Assembly: GCF_009017255.1 (NCBI RefSeq)
Contig: NZ_WBZB01000039.1
Coordinates: 26,607-90,606 of the forward strand
DNA length: 64,000 nt
Direction: 5' to 3'
Source: Alkaliphilus serpentinus
GTDB lineage: Bacteria > Bacillota > Clostridia > Peptostreptococcales > Natronincolaceae
Within the stretch, counting starts at the first letter, position 1, and every line of letters starts with the position of its first letter. The position numbers and the translations under genes were made by a program. Below, piece after piece: positions 8,589-17,355 of the stretch. The notes under the pieces were generated by a model that saw only the letters and a list, made by a program, of their open reading frames with translations, was not told the origin of the DNA and ran no database searches.

Positions 8589-10313
8589 ATGATAAAACGA
8601 TTTGTTAAGTATTATCGCCCCCATCTACCATTATTCTTTTTAGATTTTGGTTGCGCATTTTTAATTGCTTTATTAGATCTTATATTTCCGATGGTTACTA
8701 GATGGACCATTAACTCTGTCCTGCCGGACAAAAACCTCAATCTTCTTCTAATGATTGGTGGAGGTTTATTGGCATTGTACGTAGCCAGATACATATTAAA
8801 CTATATCGTAGACTACTACGGTCATGTTTTGGGTGTAAGAATGGAGTATCATATGCGGAAGGATTTATTTAGTCATATTCAAAAGCTATCCTTCAATTTC
8901 TTTGATAATACAAAAACCGGCCATATCATGTCTCGTTTGGTAAACGACTTAAATGAAATTTCGGAATTGGCCCACCATGGCCCCGAGGATCTGTTTATTG
9001 CTACTGTAACTCTACTAGGCTCCTTCCTAATCATGATGACAATTAATTGGCAATTGACCCTAATTGTATTTGCAATTATTCCTATTATGCTTTATTTTGC
9101 CATTAGTAAGAATAAACGTATGCAGTTTGCTTTTAAGGATATGCGTCTTAAGATTGCCGATATCAATGCACAGGTAGAGGATAGTATAGCTGGTGTTCGG
9201 GTGGTAAAGTCCTTCACTAATGAATGGTACGAGCAAGAGAAATTCGAGAAGGGCAATAAAAATTTTCGCCTCTCCAGAGAGAATGCCTTTAAGGTAATGG
9301 CTCAATTTTTTTCTGGCATTGGTTTCTTTTCTAATCTTATAAATCTATTGGTTTTATTTATTGGGGGACTTTTTATCTATTATAATAGGTTAACGGTTGG
9401 AGATTTAGTAGGCTTTCTACTATATGTATCCATGTTCCTTCAACCCATTAGACGAATTACTGCTTTGGTAGAGAATTATCAGAGGGGTGCTGCAGGCTTT
9501 AACCGTTTTCTAGAAACGCTAGATATCAATCCAGATATAGTAGATTCGCCTGATGCAGTTGAAATTGGACGTCTTAATGGAAATATTGAATTTTCAAATG
9601 TTACCTTTAGCTATAATAACAAGGGGGATGTTTTGAAGGATATTAATTTTAAAATTGACAAGGGAGAAACAGTGGCCTTTGTTGGCCCCTCGGGAGCAGG
9701 AAAAACCACCCTTTGTAGTTTAATACCCCGTTTTTATGAAATTGATAAGGGATCTCTAATGATTGATGGTATGGATATACGAAAAATGACCCAAAGATCC
9801 CTTAGAGATAATGTTGGAATCGTTCAACAGGATGTATTTTTATTCTCCGGGACAGTTAGAGATAATATTGCCTATGGTAAGGTTGCTGCAACAGACCAAG
9901 AGATTATAGAAGCTGCCAGGCTAGCTAATGCTCATGAATTTATTATGGCATTGGAAAATGGCTACAACACTTATATCGGCGAGAGGGGAGTAAAGCTTTC
10001 TGGAGGACAAAAACAAAGAATCTCCATTGCTAGGATATTCTTAAAAAATCCACCAGTATTGATTCTAGATGAAGCCACCTCTGCCCTAGATAACGAAACA
10101 GAAAAGGTCATTCAAGAATCCTTTGTAAAGCTGGCTAAGAGCAGAACTACATTAGTTATCGCCCATAGAATGGCCACCATAAGAAATGTTGATAGGATTA
10201 TGGTCCTTACTGAGGATGGAATAATTGAAGAGGGAAATCATAGTACCCTAATGGATAAGGAAGGGGTATATGCACGACTTTATAAAGCACAGTTTGATGA
10301 TTTGGTCTCATAA
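8589..10313 (+). CDS. ABC exporter half-transporter (fused permease and ATPase)
   Basis: A 574-aa type IV ABC exporter of the MsbA/LmrA/Sav1866 type. Residues 1-300 form six transmembrane helices. The nucleotide-binding domain follows with Walker A GPSGAGKTTL, the Q-loop region, signature LSGGQKQR, Walker B ILDEATS and the switch His in IAHRMATIR. It would act as a homodimer exporting lipids, peptides or drugs; the substrate cannot be told. GGTGATTG precedes the ATG. It is a single-gene unit ending at a bidirectional terminator. Confidence 0.9.
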   Translation: MIKRFVKYYRPHLPLFFLDFGCAFLIALLDLIFPMVTRWTINSVLPDKNLNLLLMIGGGLLALYVARYILNYIVDYYGHVLGVRMEYHMRKDLFSHIQKLSFNFFDNTKTGHIMSRLVNDLNEISELAHHGPEDLFIATVTLLGSFLIMMTINWQLTLIVFAIIPIMLYFAISKNKRMQFAFKDMRLKIADINAQVEDSIAGVRVVKSFTNEWYEQEKFEKGNKNFRLSRENAFKVMAQFFSGIGFFSNLINLLVLFIGGLFIYYNRLTVGDLVGFLLYVSMFLQPIRRITALVENYQRGAAGFNRFLETLDINPDIVDSPDAVEIGRLNGNIEFSNVTFSYNNKGDVLKDINFKIDKGETVAFVGPSGAGKTTLCSLIPRFYEIDKGSLMIDGMDIRKMTQRSLRDNVGIVQQDVFLFSGTVRDNIAYGKVAATDQEIIEAARLANAHEFIMALENGYNTYIGERGVKLSGGQKQRISIARIFLKNPPVLILDEATSALDNETEKVIQESFVKLAKSRTTLVIAHRMATIRNVDRIMVLTEDGIIEEGNHSTLMDKEGVYARLYKAQFDDLVS

Positions 10314-10318
10314 TAAAA

Positions 10319-10340
10319 CAAGCCAGTATTCACTGGCTTG
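10319..10340. terminator. Bidirectional terminator between converging ABC genes
   Basis: Nine-base arms CAAGCCAGT and ACTGGCTTG flank a four-base loop between the plus-strand exporter gene and the minus-strand ABC permease gene. A/T-rich flanks on both sides suit use in both directions. Confidence 0.8.
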
Positions 10341-10358
10341 AATTTATTATGCCTTCTT

Positions 10359-11960
10359 TTAAGGAGCTATATCAACAAACTTCCTTTCGTATATTCCATA
10401 TACGATATATATTGCAACTATATAAAGAATGATGAAGAAGGCACTTAATACCCCTATGATTGTGTTGGCACCTAAGCTTGACATCATCTTATATAATAAG
10501 AAGCCTATTCCACCGGTAATCACCCTTAACAATAGGGAAAGCATAATATTTAAGTTGTTTTTAACCGCCGCAGTAGGACTAGACCAATTTAATAATGGCC
10601 TTTGAATATTAATCGCAATGTCTATGGTTGAAAAGAACAAGGTTGTGGCTATACAAAAGGCTGCGGCCAACAAAATCATGGTGAAGTTAACAGGCAAATA
10701 ATAGGCAGCGGCTACACCAAGGATGATTGAACCTGTAAAATTAATAATTAGAGTTGTATAGATCCTATATTTAATGTTATCTCTAGCGCTTATGGGTAGA
10801 ACCTTGGTTTCCCAGAAGGCCTTTCCTTCCCTTGTAATTGCAGTTGCTGAAAGGCTTCCCATAATTGCTGGTGTTGAAACTACAATGGTATAGATATAGA
10901 TAATGTAGGGCTCTAGGGCTTCAGAGTTAAATAGGTCACCACTAAGCTCTCCTGTCAAAGATGTTAATACAAACATCAGTATTGGGATAAACATCGTTAA
11001 TACTGTATTTAACAAAAAGGTTGGATTGCTGGTTATAATGGCTATATGCCTTTTAATGATTTGGATTCCAATGCTTCTACTTTTATAGTATATTTTCCCC
11101 TTTTCTATTAAAGCAGAACCTTCTTGGTTAAACTTTAATAATGCAGCGCTATATAGCTTTTTAGCAAATAGCTTTAATACCACAATAAAGGCAAGGTTTA
11201 AAAGAATGAATAATCCTCCATCTAGTAGTGACCCCTGAATCATCTTTGTTAACCAGATGCTAGGTGGAAATTTGTGGCCGATTAGTCTTAACAACCCATC
11301 CTCCTGGGATAGAAGATTGTTTATAGCATCAGGCTGCATTTGTATTCTGGTCATTAGAAGTTGCACTCCAATCACTATTGCAATCAGTACCAGATTTCCC
11401 ACAATCACCAGCATATTTCTCTTCCTACCTCTACCTATTAAAGACATAAAGGGCAAAACAATCAGTGTAGAAATAATCATTGGTAAAAGTGGCGAAATCA
11501 AAAGGGCCATTATCCCTAAGATTAGACTAAGGACCTTTACCCCATCAATTGTTCCATAAATCACTACTGAGGTTCCTAGAAAAAAGCAGCCTATAGCAAG
11601 GAGATAAATATACACCGAAGCCAGCTTAGAGAATACAATGGTGTCCTCCTTAACAGGCAGGGTAGCGATCAGCCTTAAATCCTTTGAATAAAAGAAAATC
11701 GATATAATAAAGGGGATACCTGCAAATAACATCAGCATCACATTGGCTATATAAATATAGGTGATGGTTAACTCAGGATATCCAATCATAGAAAAGGAAT
11801 CATATAAGGTTAAGGCCAATTGAATCGCTGGAAGAATCAATAGAGCTGGCAATAACATCGTTAATATTCCCAGAAACTTATTTTTTACATTCAGGTGCTG
11901 GGTATATTTACTAAAGAAATCCTTTATCTGTATTTTGGTTAAGGCTATGAATTTATTCAT
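10359..11960 (-). CDS. ABC-2-like exporter permease subunit
   Basis: A 533-aa polytopic protein with about 12 hydrophobic segments, resembling the large ABC_tran_2 family of permeases that pair with short ATPases in Clostridia. It overlaps the upstream ATPase gene by 8 bp, so the two form one transporter. A soluble loop lies around residues 265-300. Substrate unknown. It is the last gene of the GntR-led group that begins at 15519. Confidence 0.82.
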   Translation of the reverse strand: MNKFIALTKIQIKDFFSKYTQHLNVKNKFLGILTMLLPALLILPAIQLALTLYDSFSMIGYPELTITYIYIANVMLMLFAGIPFIISIFFYSKDLRLIATLPVKEDTIVFSKLASVYIYLLAIGCFFLGTSVVIYGTIDGVKVLSLILGIMALLISPLLPMIISTLIVLPFMSLIGRGRKRNMLVIVGNLVLIAIVIGVQLLMTRIQMQPDAINNLLSQEDGLLRLIGHKFPPSIWLTKMIQGSLLDGGLFILLNLAFIVVLKLFAKKLYSAALLKFNQEGSALIEKGKIYYKSRSIGIQIIKRHIAIITSNPTFLLNTVLTMFIPILMFVLTSLTGELSGDLFNSEALEPYIIYIYTIVVSTPAIMGSLSATAITREGKAFWETKVLPISARDNIKYRIYTTLIINFTGSIILGVAAAYYLPVNFTMILLAAAFCIATTLFFSTIDIAINIQRPLLNWSSPTAAVKNNLNIMLSLLLRVITGGIGFLLYKMMSSLGANTIIGVLSAFFIILYIVAIYIVYGIYERKFVDIAP

Positions 11961-12672
11961 CTTTCGTCATCTCCAAGAATATTTCTTCAAGGGTAGCAGT
12001 ACTGTTCTTCTTGATGTTTTCTAGGGTATCACAGGCTATAAGCTTTCCTCTATGGATGATTGCAACCCTGTGACAAAGATTCTCTACCACTTCCAGCACG
12101 TGGGATGAGAAAAATACTGTTCCACCCTTTTGACAATGGTCCCTCATAATATCCTTCAGTATTTTTGCCGAGTGGGGATCTAGACCCACCATAGGTTCAT
12201 CCAGAATAAACAAATTAGGATTCGGCAACAGAGCTCCAGAAACCAAAAGTTTTTGCTTCATACCATGGGAATAGGAGTTAATGGTTTGAGTTAAGGCATC
12301 ATATATTTGAAAGGCCTTGGTAAACCTCTCGATCCTCTCCTTCCGCTGTTGAATGGGTACTTCATGGATATCTGCGATAAAGTTCAAATAGTCAATCCCT
12401 TTCACCGCATCAAAAATGGTAGGATGATCCGGAACAAAGGTGAAATTTTTCTTTGCCCCTACAGGCTCTTTCGAGATATCTATTCCATTAATCTCAATGG
12501 TTCCCTGTGTTGGTGCTATAATCCCTGTAATCATTCTTATGGTGGTTGTTTTACCTGCACCATTGGGTCCTATAAAGCCGATGATTTCCCCCTTTTTAAT
12601 TTCTAATGATAAATTATCTACGGCTTTTTTCTTGTTGTCATACACCTTTGATACATTTTTTACTAAAAGCAT
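11953..12672 (-). CDS. ABC transporter ATP-binding protein
   Basis: A 239-aa nucleotide-binding subunit of the CcmA/NatA-like exporter group. Walker A is GPNGAGKTTT, the signature is the divergent YSHGMKQK, Walker B is LFILDEP and the switch His lies in SSHVLE. Its stop overlaps the permease start. Members linked to YtrA-type GntR regulators often belong to envelope-stress or antibiotic-response operons, which fits the GntR gene at the head of this cluster; that link is inference. Confidence 0.9.
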   Translation of the reverse strand: MLLVKNVSKVYDNKKKAVDNLSLEIKKGEIIGFIGPNGAGKTTTIRMITGIIAPTQGTIEINGIDISKEPVGAKKNFTFVPDHPTIFDAVKGIDYLNFIADIHEVPIQQRKERIERFTKAFQIYDALTQTINSYSHGMKQKLLVSGALLPNPNLFILDEPMVGLDPHSAKILKDIMRDHCQKGGTVFFSSHVLEVVENLCHRVAIIHRGKLIACDTLENIKKNSTATLEEIFLEMTKDE

Positions 12673-12702
12673 TTACTACACCCCTTTTACATTTATTTGT
12701 CA

Positions 12703-13179
12703 TTAAGATTGTATTGTTAAGCTACCTGTTTTGGCCCCCACTACCTTCACCAAATCCTGTGGCTTTAAAAGTATTTGCACTCCCCTTAAGCCGCCACTTA
12801 CCATAATTCTTTCAAAGGCTAGAGCGTTACTATCGATGATTATTGGGTAGCTCTTCTTCATTCCAATGGGTGATACTCCACCCCTTATATATCCAGTTAA
12901 TTGTTGAATTTCTTTAGTTGCAACCATTTCTACTTTTTTATTACCACTAAGGCTAGCCAACTCCTTTAAGTTCAGTTGTCCATCCCCTGGTATGCAGGCC
13001 ACTAAAATTCCAGTTTTATCCCCCCTGGCAACCAGTGTTTTAAAAATTTGATTTAAAGGAATCCCAATCTTTCCTGCTACATTTTCTGCACTTACATCTG
13101 TTTCATCCACCTGATATTCTATAATTTCATAATCAATTTTTAGCTTGTCCAGGATTCTCGCTGCATTGGTTTTTTTCAT
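12703..13179 (-). CDS. ybaK: Cys-tRNA(Pro)/Cys-tRNA(Cys) deacylase, YbaK type
   Basis: YbaK hydrolyses cysteine mischarged onto tRNA(Pro). The 158-aa product has the full YbaK/EbsC fold sequence, including the conserved Lys in IFKTLVARGD and GYIRGGVSPIGMKK. The second of two closely spaced ATGs (13179) is chosen because GAGGG lies seven bases upstream, whereas it abuts the first ATG. It sits 14 bp after the YhfC-like gene and upstream of the ABC ATPase gene. Why a translation-quality gene lies inside an ABC/regulator cluster is unclear. Confidence 0.9.
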   Translation of the reverse strand: MKKTNAARILDKLKIDYEIIEYQVDETDVSAENVAGKIGIPLNQIFKTLVARGDKTGILVACIPGDGQLNLKELASLSGNKKVEMVATKEIQQLTGYIRGGVSPIGMKKSYPIIIDSNALAFERIMVSGGLRGVQILLKPQDLVKVVGAKTGSLTIQS

Positions 13180-13193
13180 ATTCATTCCCTCTT

Positions 13194-13991
13194 TTATTCT
13201 ATAATAAAGCTCCCATGATCTTCATCTATCCTCTCCCTTGACGCCATAATAAATTTTAATGCTATTAAAACAAATGTCCCTAATATTCCTTCAACGATCC
13301 ATATATTCCACTTCCAATACATAAGGGTAACTAAAGAACCATTTAAGAAAGCATGAAGGAGAATGGAATATATAACATATTTAAACTGCTTTCTCTTTAC
13401 TGCCATCAAAACTATTAAAGAGAAGGCTATATGAACGACTATTGTAAAAAGCCTCTCCACTCCTCCAGCCAAGAAGGCGGCTGAGGGAAGATTAATGAGT
13501 TGTTCCTTCAGATAATCTCCAACCCCTAAGGGTAAAAGGCTACCTATGGTAGTATCAAAGATACCTCCATTGATCATAAAGCTATATACAATATTGTTAA
13601 TACTGGTGAAACCCAATAAATATATGGCTTCTATCCCTCCATGACCTATTCCAAAGGCCACTCCGTTTTTCCAGTCTAGCTTATTCTTTAAAAGAAACTT
13701 AAAGCCTAAAAATCTACCCACTTCTTCAAACAGTCCTGCCGTAATGCTTAAAAAGAGAATATATATCCATATATTTGACATGATATTGTTGTACCAAGGT
13801 TCCTTCTCTAACATCTTCAGCAGAGGGATTCTAGTGATTATCTGAAAAACAAAGAATATTAATCCTCCAACCAATACAGAAACTACCGAAGCCTTTTTAA
13901 CCCTACAAATATATATGGCTAAGGCTATGGGAACCAGAAAAGAAATAATCAAGGAAACAAACATAAAAAATATTGACAAACTACTAACCAA
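13194..13991 (-). CDS. YhfC-family intramembrane (putative glutamic-type) metalloprotease
   Basis: A 265-aa protein with about seven hydrophobic helices. Family hallmarks are FEEVGR near residue 95 and GIGHGGIEA about 20 residues later; together they supply the paired Glu/Arg and His/Glu residues expected of CPBP-related intramembrane proteases. Role unknown; relatives in this superfamily process peptides or regulate envelope functions. It lies 24 bp after the DUF1648 gene, in the same apparent operon. Confidence 0.75.
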   Translation of the reverse strand: MVSSLSIFFMFVSLIISFLVPIALAIYICRVKKASVVSVLVGGLIFFVFQIITRIPLLKMLEKEPWYNNIMSNIWIYILFLSITAGLFEEVGRFLGFKFLLKNKLDWKNGVAFGIGHGGIEAIYLLGFTSINNIVYSFMINGGIFDTTIGSLLPLGVGDYLKEQLINLPSAAFLAGGVERLFTIVVHIAFSLIVLMAVKRKQFKYVIYSILLHAFLNGSLVTLMYWKWNIWIVEGILGTFVLIALKFIMASRERIDEDHGSFIIE

Positions 13992-14015
13992 ACATCATTC
14001 CTCCTTTTCGTACTC

Positions 14016-15125
14016 CTACTTCGTAGTAGAATATATTGACCAGCCTAAAACAATTATCGTAATAATTCCCAGTATGACCCCTATAGGATTGCCAAAATTT
14101 ACCGTCCAACCGATTCCAAACCTTTTTTCAATCCAAAGGCTTGGGTCCTGAGGATTAAAATAGAAAATTCCTAGCTTCCAAAACTGATCATCATCTCTAT
14201 TTACCAGTTTTTCATCCCTCTCCTCATTGGTGCTTACAGTAATTTTACTGCCACTTTGTCCTGTTGATATGGCAAGGATGATAAGAGTTAAAATTGGTGC
14301 AGCTATTAATACTATGTTAGCCACCATATTAAATACCCCTGAGGTTTTTATAATTTCAATAATCATCAGCTGCTGATATGCAAAATATAAGCAGATAATT
14401 GTGGCAGTAAAGATTGTAAAGGCTACCCATCTTCTGTTGGCTGTTAGATATTGCTCAACTGATGTTTTAGGTTTTGAAGGATTTAGGGTCATCTTACTCC
14501 TCCCTATTACAATTGAAATATAATAAAACATCAGTACCATAGCCAGTTGAGAAAGGGGCATTCCAAAGGCAGAAGAAAAACCTTTATTACCATATTCAAT
14601 AACCTTCCCCGTAATATCAAACTTCATAGGAATTCTATGGGGTAAATGGGGATACATAATCATTGTAAAGAGCCAGGTGAAAATCGTAATTACTGCCGGT
14701 ATCAAGAACCACTTCATAGAGGGCATTTTATTAGCTGAACCTCTAGAGGTACTAATCATTACAACCTGTTTTCTGTTTATAAGCCATCCCTCTGCAGCCT
14801 TCAATTTCTTTGTTTTCAGGTGAATGAAGATGTAGTTTATAGGTAAAACCATTATGGCTATGGTAATTCCCATATTCAGAAGCCTAATATCATTTCCTCT
14901 AAAGGCAAAGAAAATAATCAATCCCACGATGATGCAAAAACTAACTAAATAGTTTCTTCGGTACTCCTTTTTTAATATTAGTACTTTTTCATCCTTCAAT
15001 ACTTCCTCTGGGATGTTTACACCAAAAAGAAGGGTTTTTCTTATATAGTTGGGTAGCAATAACCCAAATATCAAAAATGGGATATATATCGTAAAAAGAT
15101 TTAACCAAAGGGTAAATGTAAACAT
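14016..15125 (-). CDS. DUF1648/DUF5808 integral membrane protein
   Basis: A 369-aa polytopic protein. The central PHLPHRIPMKFDITGK block is the DUF1648 signature also seen in SdpI-type immunity proteins. The C-terminal segment with FWKLGIFYFNPQDPSL and RFGIGWTVNFGNP matches DUF5808. Such proteins are repeatedly encoded next to YtrA-like GntR regulators, as here, where the ATG begins one base after the regulator's stop. A protective or sensory envelope role is plausible but unproven. Confidence 0.78.
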   Translation of the reverse strand: MFTFTLWLNLFTIYIPFLIFGLLLPNYIRKTLLFGVNIPEEVLKDEKVLILKKEYRRNYLVSFCIIVGLIIFFAFRGNDIRLLNMGITIAIMVLPINYIFIHLKTKKLKAAEGWLINRKQVVMISTSRGSANKMPSMKWFLIPAVITIFTWLFTMIMYPHLPHRIPMKFDITGKVIEYGNKGFSSAFGMPLSQLAMVLMFYYISIVIGRSKMTLNPSKPKTSVEQYLTANRRWVAFTIFTATIICLYFAYQQLMIIEIIKTSGVFNMVANIVLIAAPILTLIILAISTGQSGSKITVSTNEERDEKLVNRDDDQFWKLGIFYFNPQDPSLWIEKRFGIGWTVNFGNPIGVILGIITIIVLGWSIYSTTK

Positions 15126-15126
15126 T

Positions 15127-15519
15127 TTATTTCCTCCCCCTTCCTATAAAGCTAGAGTATTTCTTATCAATCATCCCATGGAAGTCCTCTTTAGAAACTC
15201 CCCTTAGATAGGCTTCGGCCGCCAAGGTTTCTAGATTCTCCTCCAAAGTCTGAAGATAATCCTCTGTTAACTCAGCCTTGAGGTCTGGATTAATCATAAC
15301 TCCACTTTTTCTGTGAACCACTACCCAGCCCTCCTGTTTTAGCTGGGTGTAAACCTTATTTACTGTATGAAAGTTTATACCTATATCAGCAGCCATCTGT
15401 CGAACCGAAGGGAGATCCTCACCTATGGCTAATTCTCCAGTGGCTATTCCTTTAATAATTTGGTTTTTTATTTGTTGGTAAATGGGGGTTTCCGACTCAA
15501 ATTCAATTTTCAACAGCAA
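15127..15519 (-). CDS. GntR-family transcriptional regulator, YtrA/YhcF-like
   Basis: A 130-aa regulator with an N-terminal winged helix (PIYQQIKNQIIKG, then PSVRQMAADIGINFHTV) and only a short C-terminal helix, which defines the YtrA subgroup. The start is TTG at 15519, about eight bases after AGGAGG; no ATG fits. A perfect 10-bp inverted repeat covers its own -10 region, so autorepression is likely. It heads a six-gene minus-strand run: regulator, DUF1648 protein, YhfC-like protease, YbaK, ABC ATPase and ABC permease. Confidence 0.88.
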   Translation of the reverse strand: MLLKIEFESETPIYQQIKNQIIKGIATGELAIGEDLPSVRQMAADIGINFHTVNKVYTQLKQEGWVVVHRKSGVMINPDLKAELTEDYLQTLEENLETLAAEAYLRGVSKEDFHGMIDKKYSSFIGRGRK

Positions 15520-15540
15520 TTTTACCCCTCCTCGTTATAT

Positions 15541-15579
15541 CTGTTATATATATTATATAACAGTTCTACTATTAATCAA
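15541..15579 (-). promoter_or_regulatory. Promoter and operator of the GntR-led operon
   Basis: On the minus strand TTGATT (15574-15579) and a perfect TATAAT (15552-15557) are 16 bp apart. The -10 lies inside an inverted repeat at 15541-15563 with arms CTGTTATATA and TATATAACAG around a 3-bp centre. Binding there would block polymerase. The regulator gene starts 22 bp downstream. Confidence 0.82.
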
Positions 15580-15628
15580 GATATTTTTTACAGAAAAGGA
15601 TGTTAATATTCCTTAACAAATAAAAAAA

Positions 15629-15887
15629 CCACTAAACTAGTGGCTCAGACCATCGAAAAAGTATAAAACTACACTTAAATCCCTATATTCTTGAATAATG
15701 AGAAATCTGCGGAGATAAGAATAAAAGAAGGAGAAAATTACAGATGAGTGTTTTCAATGTCTGAGCCGAAGGTGAGTTTTGAAAACACCTGTAATTTTTG
15801 AGTTCATCCTGCCTTTTGACCGAGAGCCAATTTCTCAGTTTTAAAATATAGGGTTTTTTGATAACCTCAGCCACTAAACTAGTGGCT
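15629..15887 (-). mobile_element. Folded MITE-like element or structured RNA flanked by duplicated terminator
   Basis: Two identical 17-bp copies of CCACTAAACTAGTGGCT (15629-15645 and 15871-15887) bracket about 225 bp of non-coding DNA. The insert folds on itself in nested stems: 15644-15661 with 15853-15870, 15681-15706 with 15829-15853, and a hairpin at 15734-15798 with paired arms AAAATTACAG/CTGTAATTTT and GTGTTTTC/GAAAACAC. Several mismatches in the outer stem become G-U pairs when read on the minus strand, the strand of the MATE gene. The downstream copy overlaps the MATE stop codon and the upstream copy keeps the seven-base T-tract, as expected if an element split a terminator by duplicating its hairpin. 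Confidence 0.6.
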
Positions 15888-17252
15888 TAAGGCAGATTTT
15901 ACTTTAGATTTGCTGTGATATCTCGATAAGAAAAGGATAAACCAGGCGGTTAATATAACCCCTTTAAAAACGCTACTCATACTTATGCTCCACCAAACAC
16001 CATCTAATCCTATGGTATCTATTGCAGAAAGGATCATAGCAGAAGGGATTCTTAATGCATTGAATATGATCCCAACTATAGAAGGGGGTATGGTTTTACC
16101 TAATCCATTAAAGGCTCCACCTGTGGCTATTTCAATACACATAAATAGCTGAGAATAACCTAGGATTCTTAAATAGATGATTCCAATCCTTAATGCCTCT
16201 TCTTCCCTAAGGAAAGCGTTAAAGATTGTACCACCACCAAATATTAATAAACCAGTGGCGAATAAACCTATAGAGCCCACCATAAGAATGGCAGAAAAGT
16301 AACCTTTATATATTCTATCCCATTTTCCAGCCCCAAAGTTTTGGCCAGTAAAGGTACTAAGGGCTGTGGCAAAGCCCCCTGCCGTCATCCAAGAAATTGC
16401 CTCAATTTGACTGCCAATACGCTGAACAGCCACCGGAACTGGTCCCCATTGGGCAATGATTCTAGCTATAAACATGGCAAATATCGTAAAAAGACCGCTC
16501 TGCAGGGCTACTGGAGCTCCAAGTCGGACGATTTCCTTTACCCTAGCTTTATCAATAGATGAGAATAACTTCAAGTTCGAAAAAACCTCTGGATGTTTTT
16601 TAGTTTCTAGCAGAAAAACGGAGGTTACAATCATTTGAGAAGCAACAGTGGCTATAGCAGCCCCCATAACCCCCATGGCTGGTATAGGCCCTAAGCCCAG
16701 AATAAGAATAGGGTCTAATATCATATTGGTTATTAATCCGATGACATTGATAATAAAGGGTACCCTGCTATTGCCATAACCATTTAATATGGCTGTAAAA
16801 ACAGGATTGATAAAGCTAAAAATCATCCCTAATGCAATGATGGTTAAATAGGCGGTGGCTTGACTCACAACCTCTTGATGATCAAGGTTAAAAAAGCCTA
16901 TCAGTTGATTTTTAAATAATATTAATAGGAGTCCATAGCCTAGGGCTAATCTAATATTGATGTCAATGGAGGATTTAACATAGCTTTTTACAGCTGAAAG
17001 ATCATCCCTTCCAACTGATTGAGCAACTCCAACCTCTGCCCCAATTTTGGAGATATATATAAGGGCCATAGATAGCCAAATAAAGAATCCTGCAGTACCA
17101 ACAGCAGCTACTGAAAGACTTCCTAGCCTACCAACCCACATCATATCCGTTAAATTATAGGCCATCTGTACAAAGGAGGTTCCCATAATGGGGAGGGCCA
17201 ATTTTATAAGGGCCTTTGCTATATTACCTTCTGTTAGGCTGTTTCTTTTCAA
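15879..17252 (-). CDS. MATE-family multidrug efflux pump
   Basis: A 457-aa, roughly 12-helix transporter of the NorM/DinF superfamily with the typical two-lobed pattern. The first half starts LALPIMGTSFVQMAYNLTDMM and the second has the related GAPVALQSGLF. Such pumps export cationic drugs or metabolites by Na+ or H+ antiport. The stop codon lies inside the terminator hairpin copy that borders the folded element. The gene is monocistronic. Confidence 0.9.
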   Translation of the reverse strand: MKRNSLTEGNIAKALIKLALPIMGTSFVQMAYNLTDMMWVGRLGSLSVAAVGTAGFFIWLSMALIYISKIGAEVGVAQSVGRDDLSAVKSYVKSSIDINIRLALGYGLLLILFKNQLIGFFNLDHQEVVSQATAYLTIIALGMIFSFINPVFTAILNGYGNSRVPFIINVIGLITNMILDPILILGLGPIPAMGVMGAAIATVASQMIVTSVFLLETKKHPEVFSNLKLFSSIDKARVKEIVRLGAPVALQSGLFTIFAMFIARIIAQWGPVPVAVQRIGSQIEAISWMTAGGFATALSTFTGQNFGAGKWDRIYKGYFSAILMVGSIGLFATGLLIFGGGTIFNAFLREEEALRIGIIYLRILGYSQLFMCIEIATGGAFNGLGKTIPPSIVGIIFNALRIPSAMILSAIDTIGLDGVWWSISMSSVFKGVILTAWFILFLSRYHSKSKVKSALSH

Positions 17253-17355
17253 TTTAATAATCCTCCTTCATATAGTAACATTGACTATTCAATTATACTT
17301 ATTTTGAAGGGGTTTTTTCAATACCTACAGTTTAATTTCTTTAGTACCTAAGTTT

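Noticed and set aside
15683..15874. 63-codon minus-strand open frame inside the folded element
   Set aside because: It runs through the inverted-repeat arms, has no ribosome site and no protein-like composition; the nested complementarity explains the DNA better.
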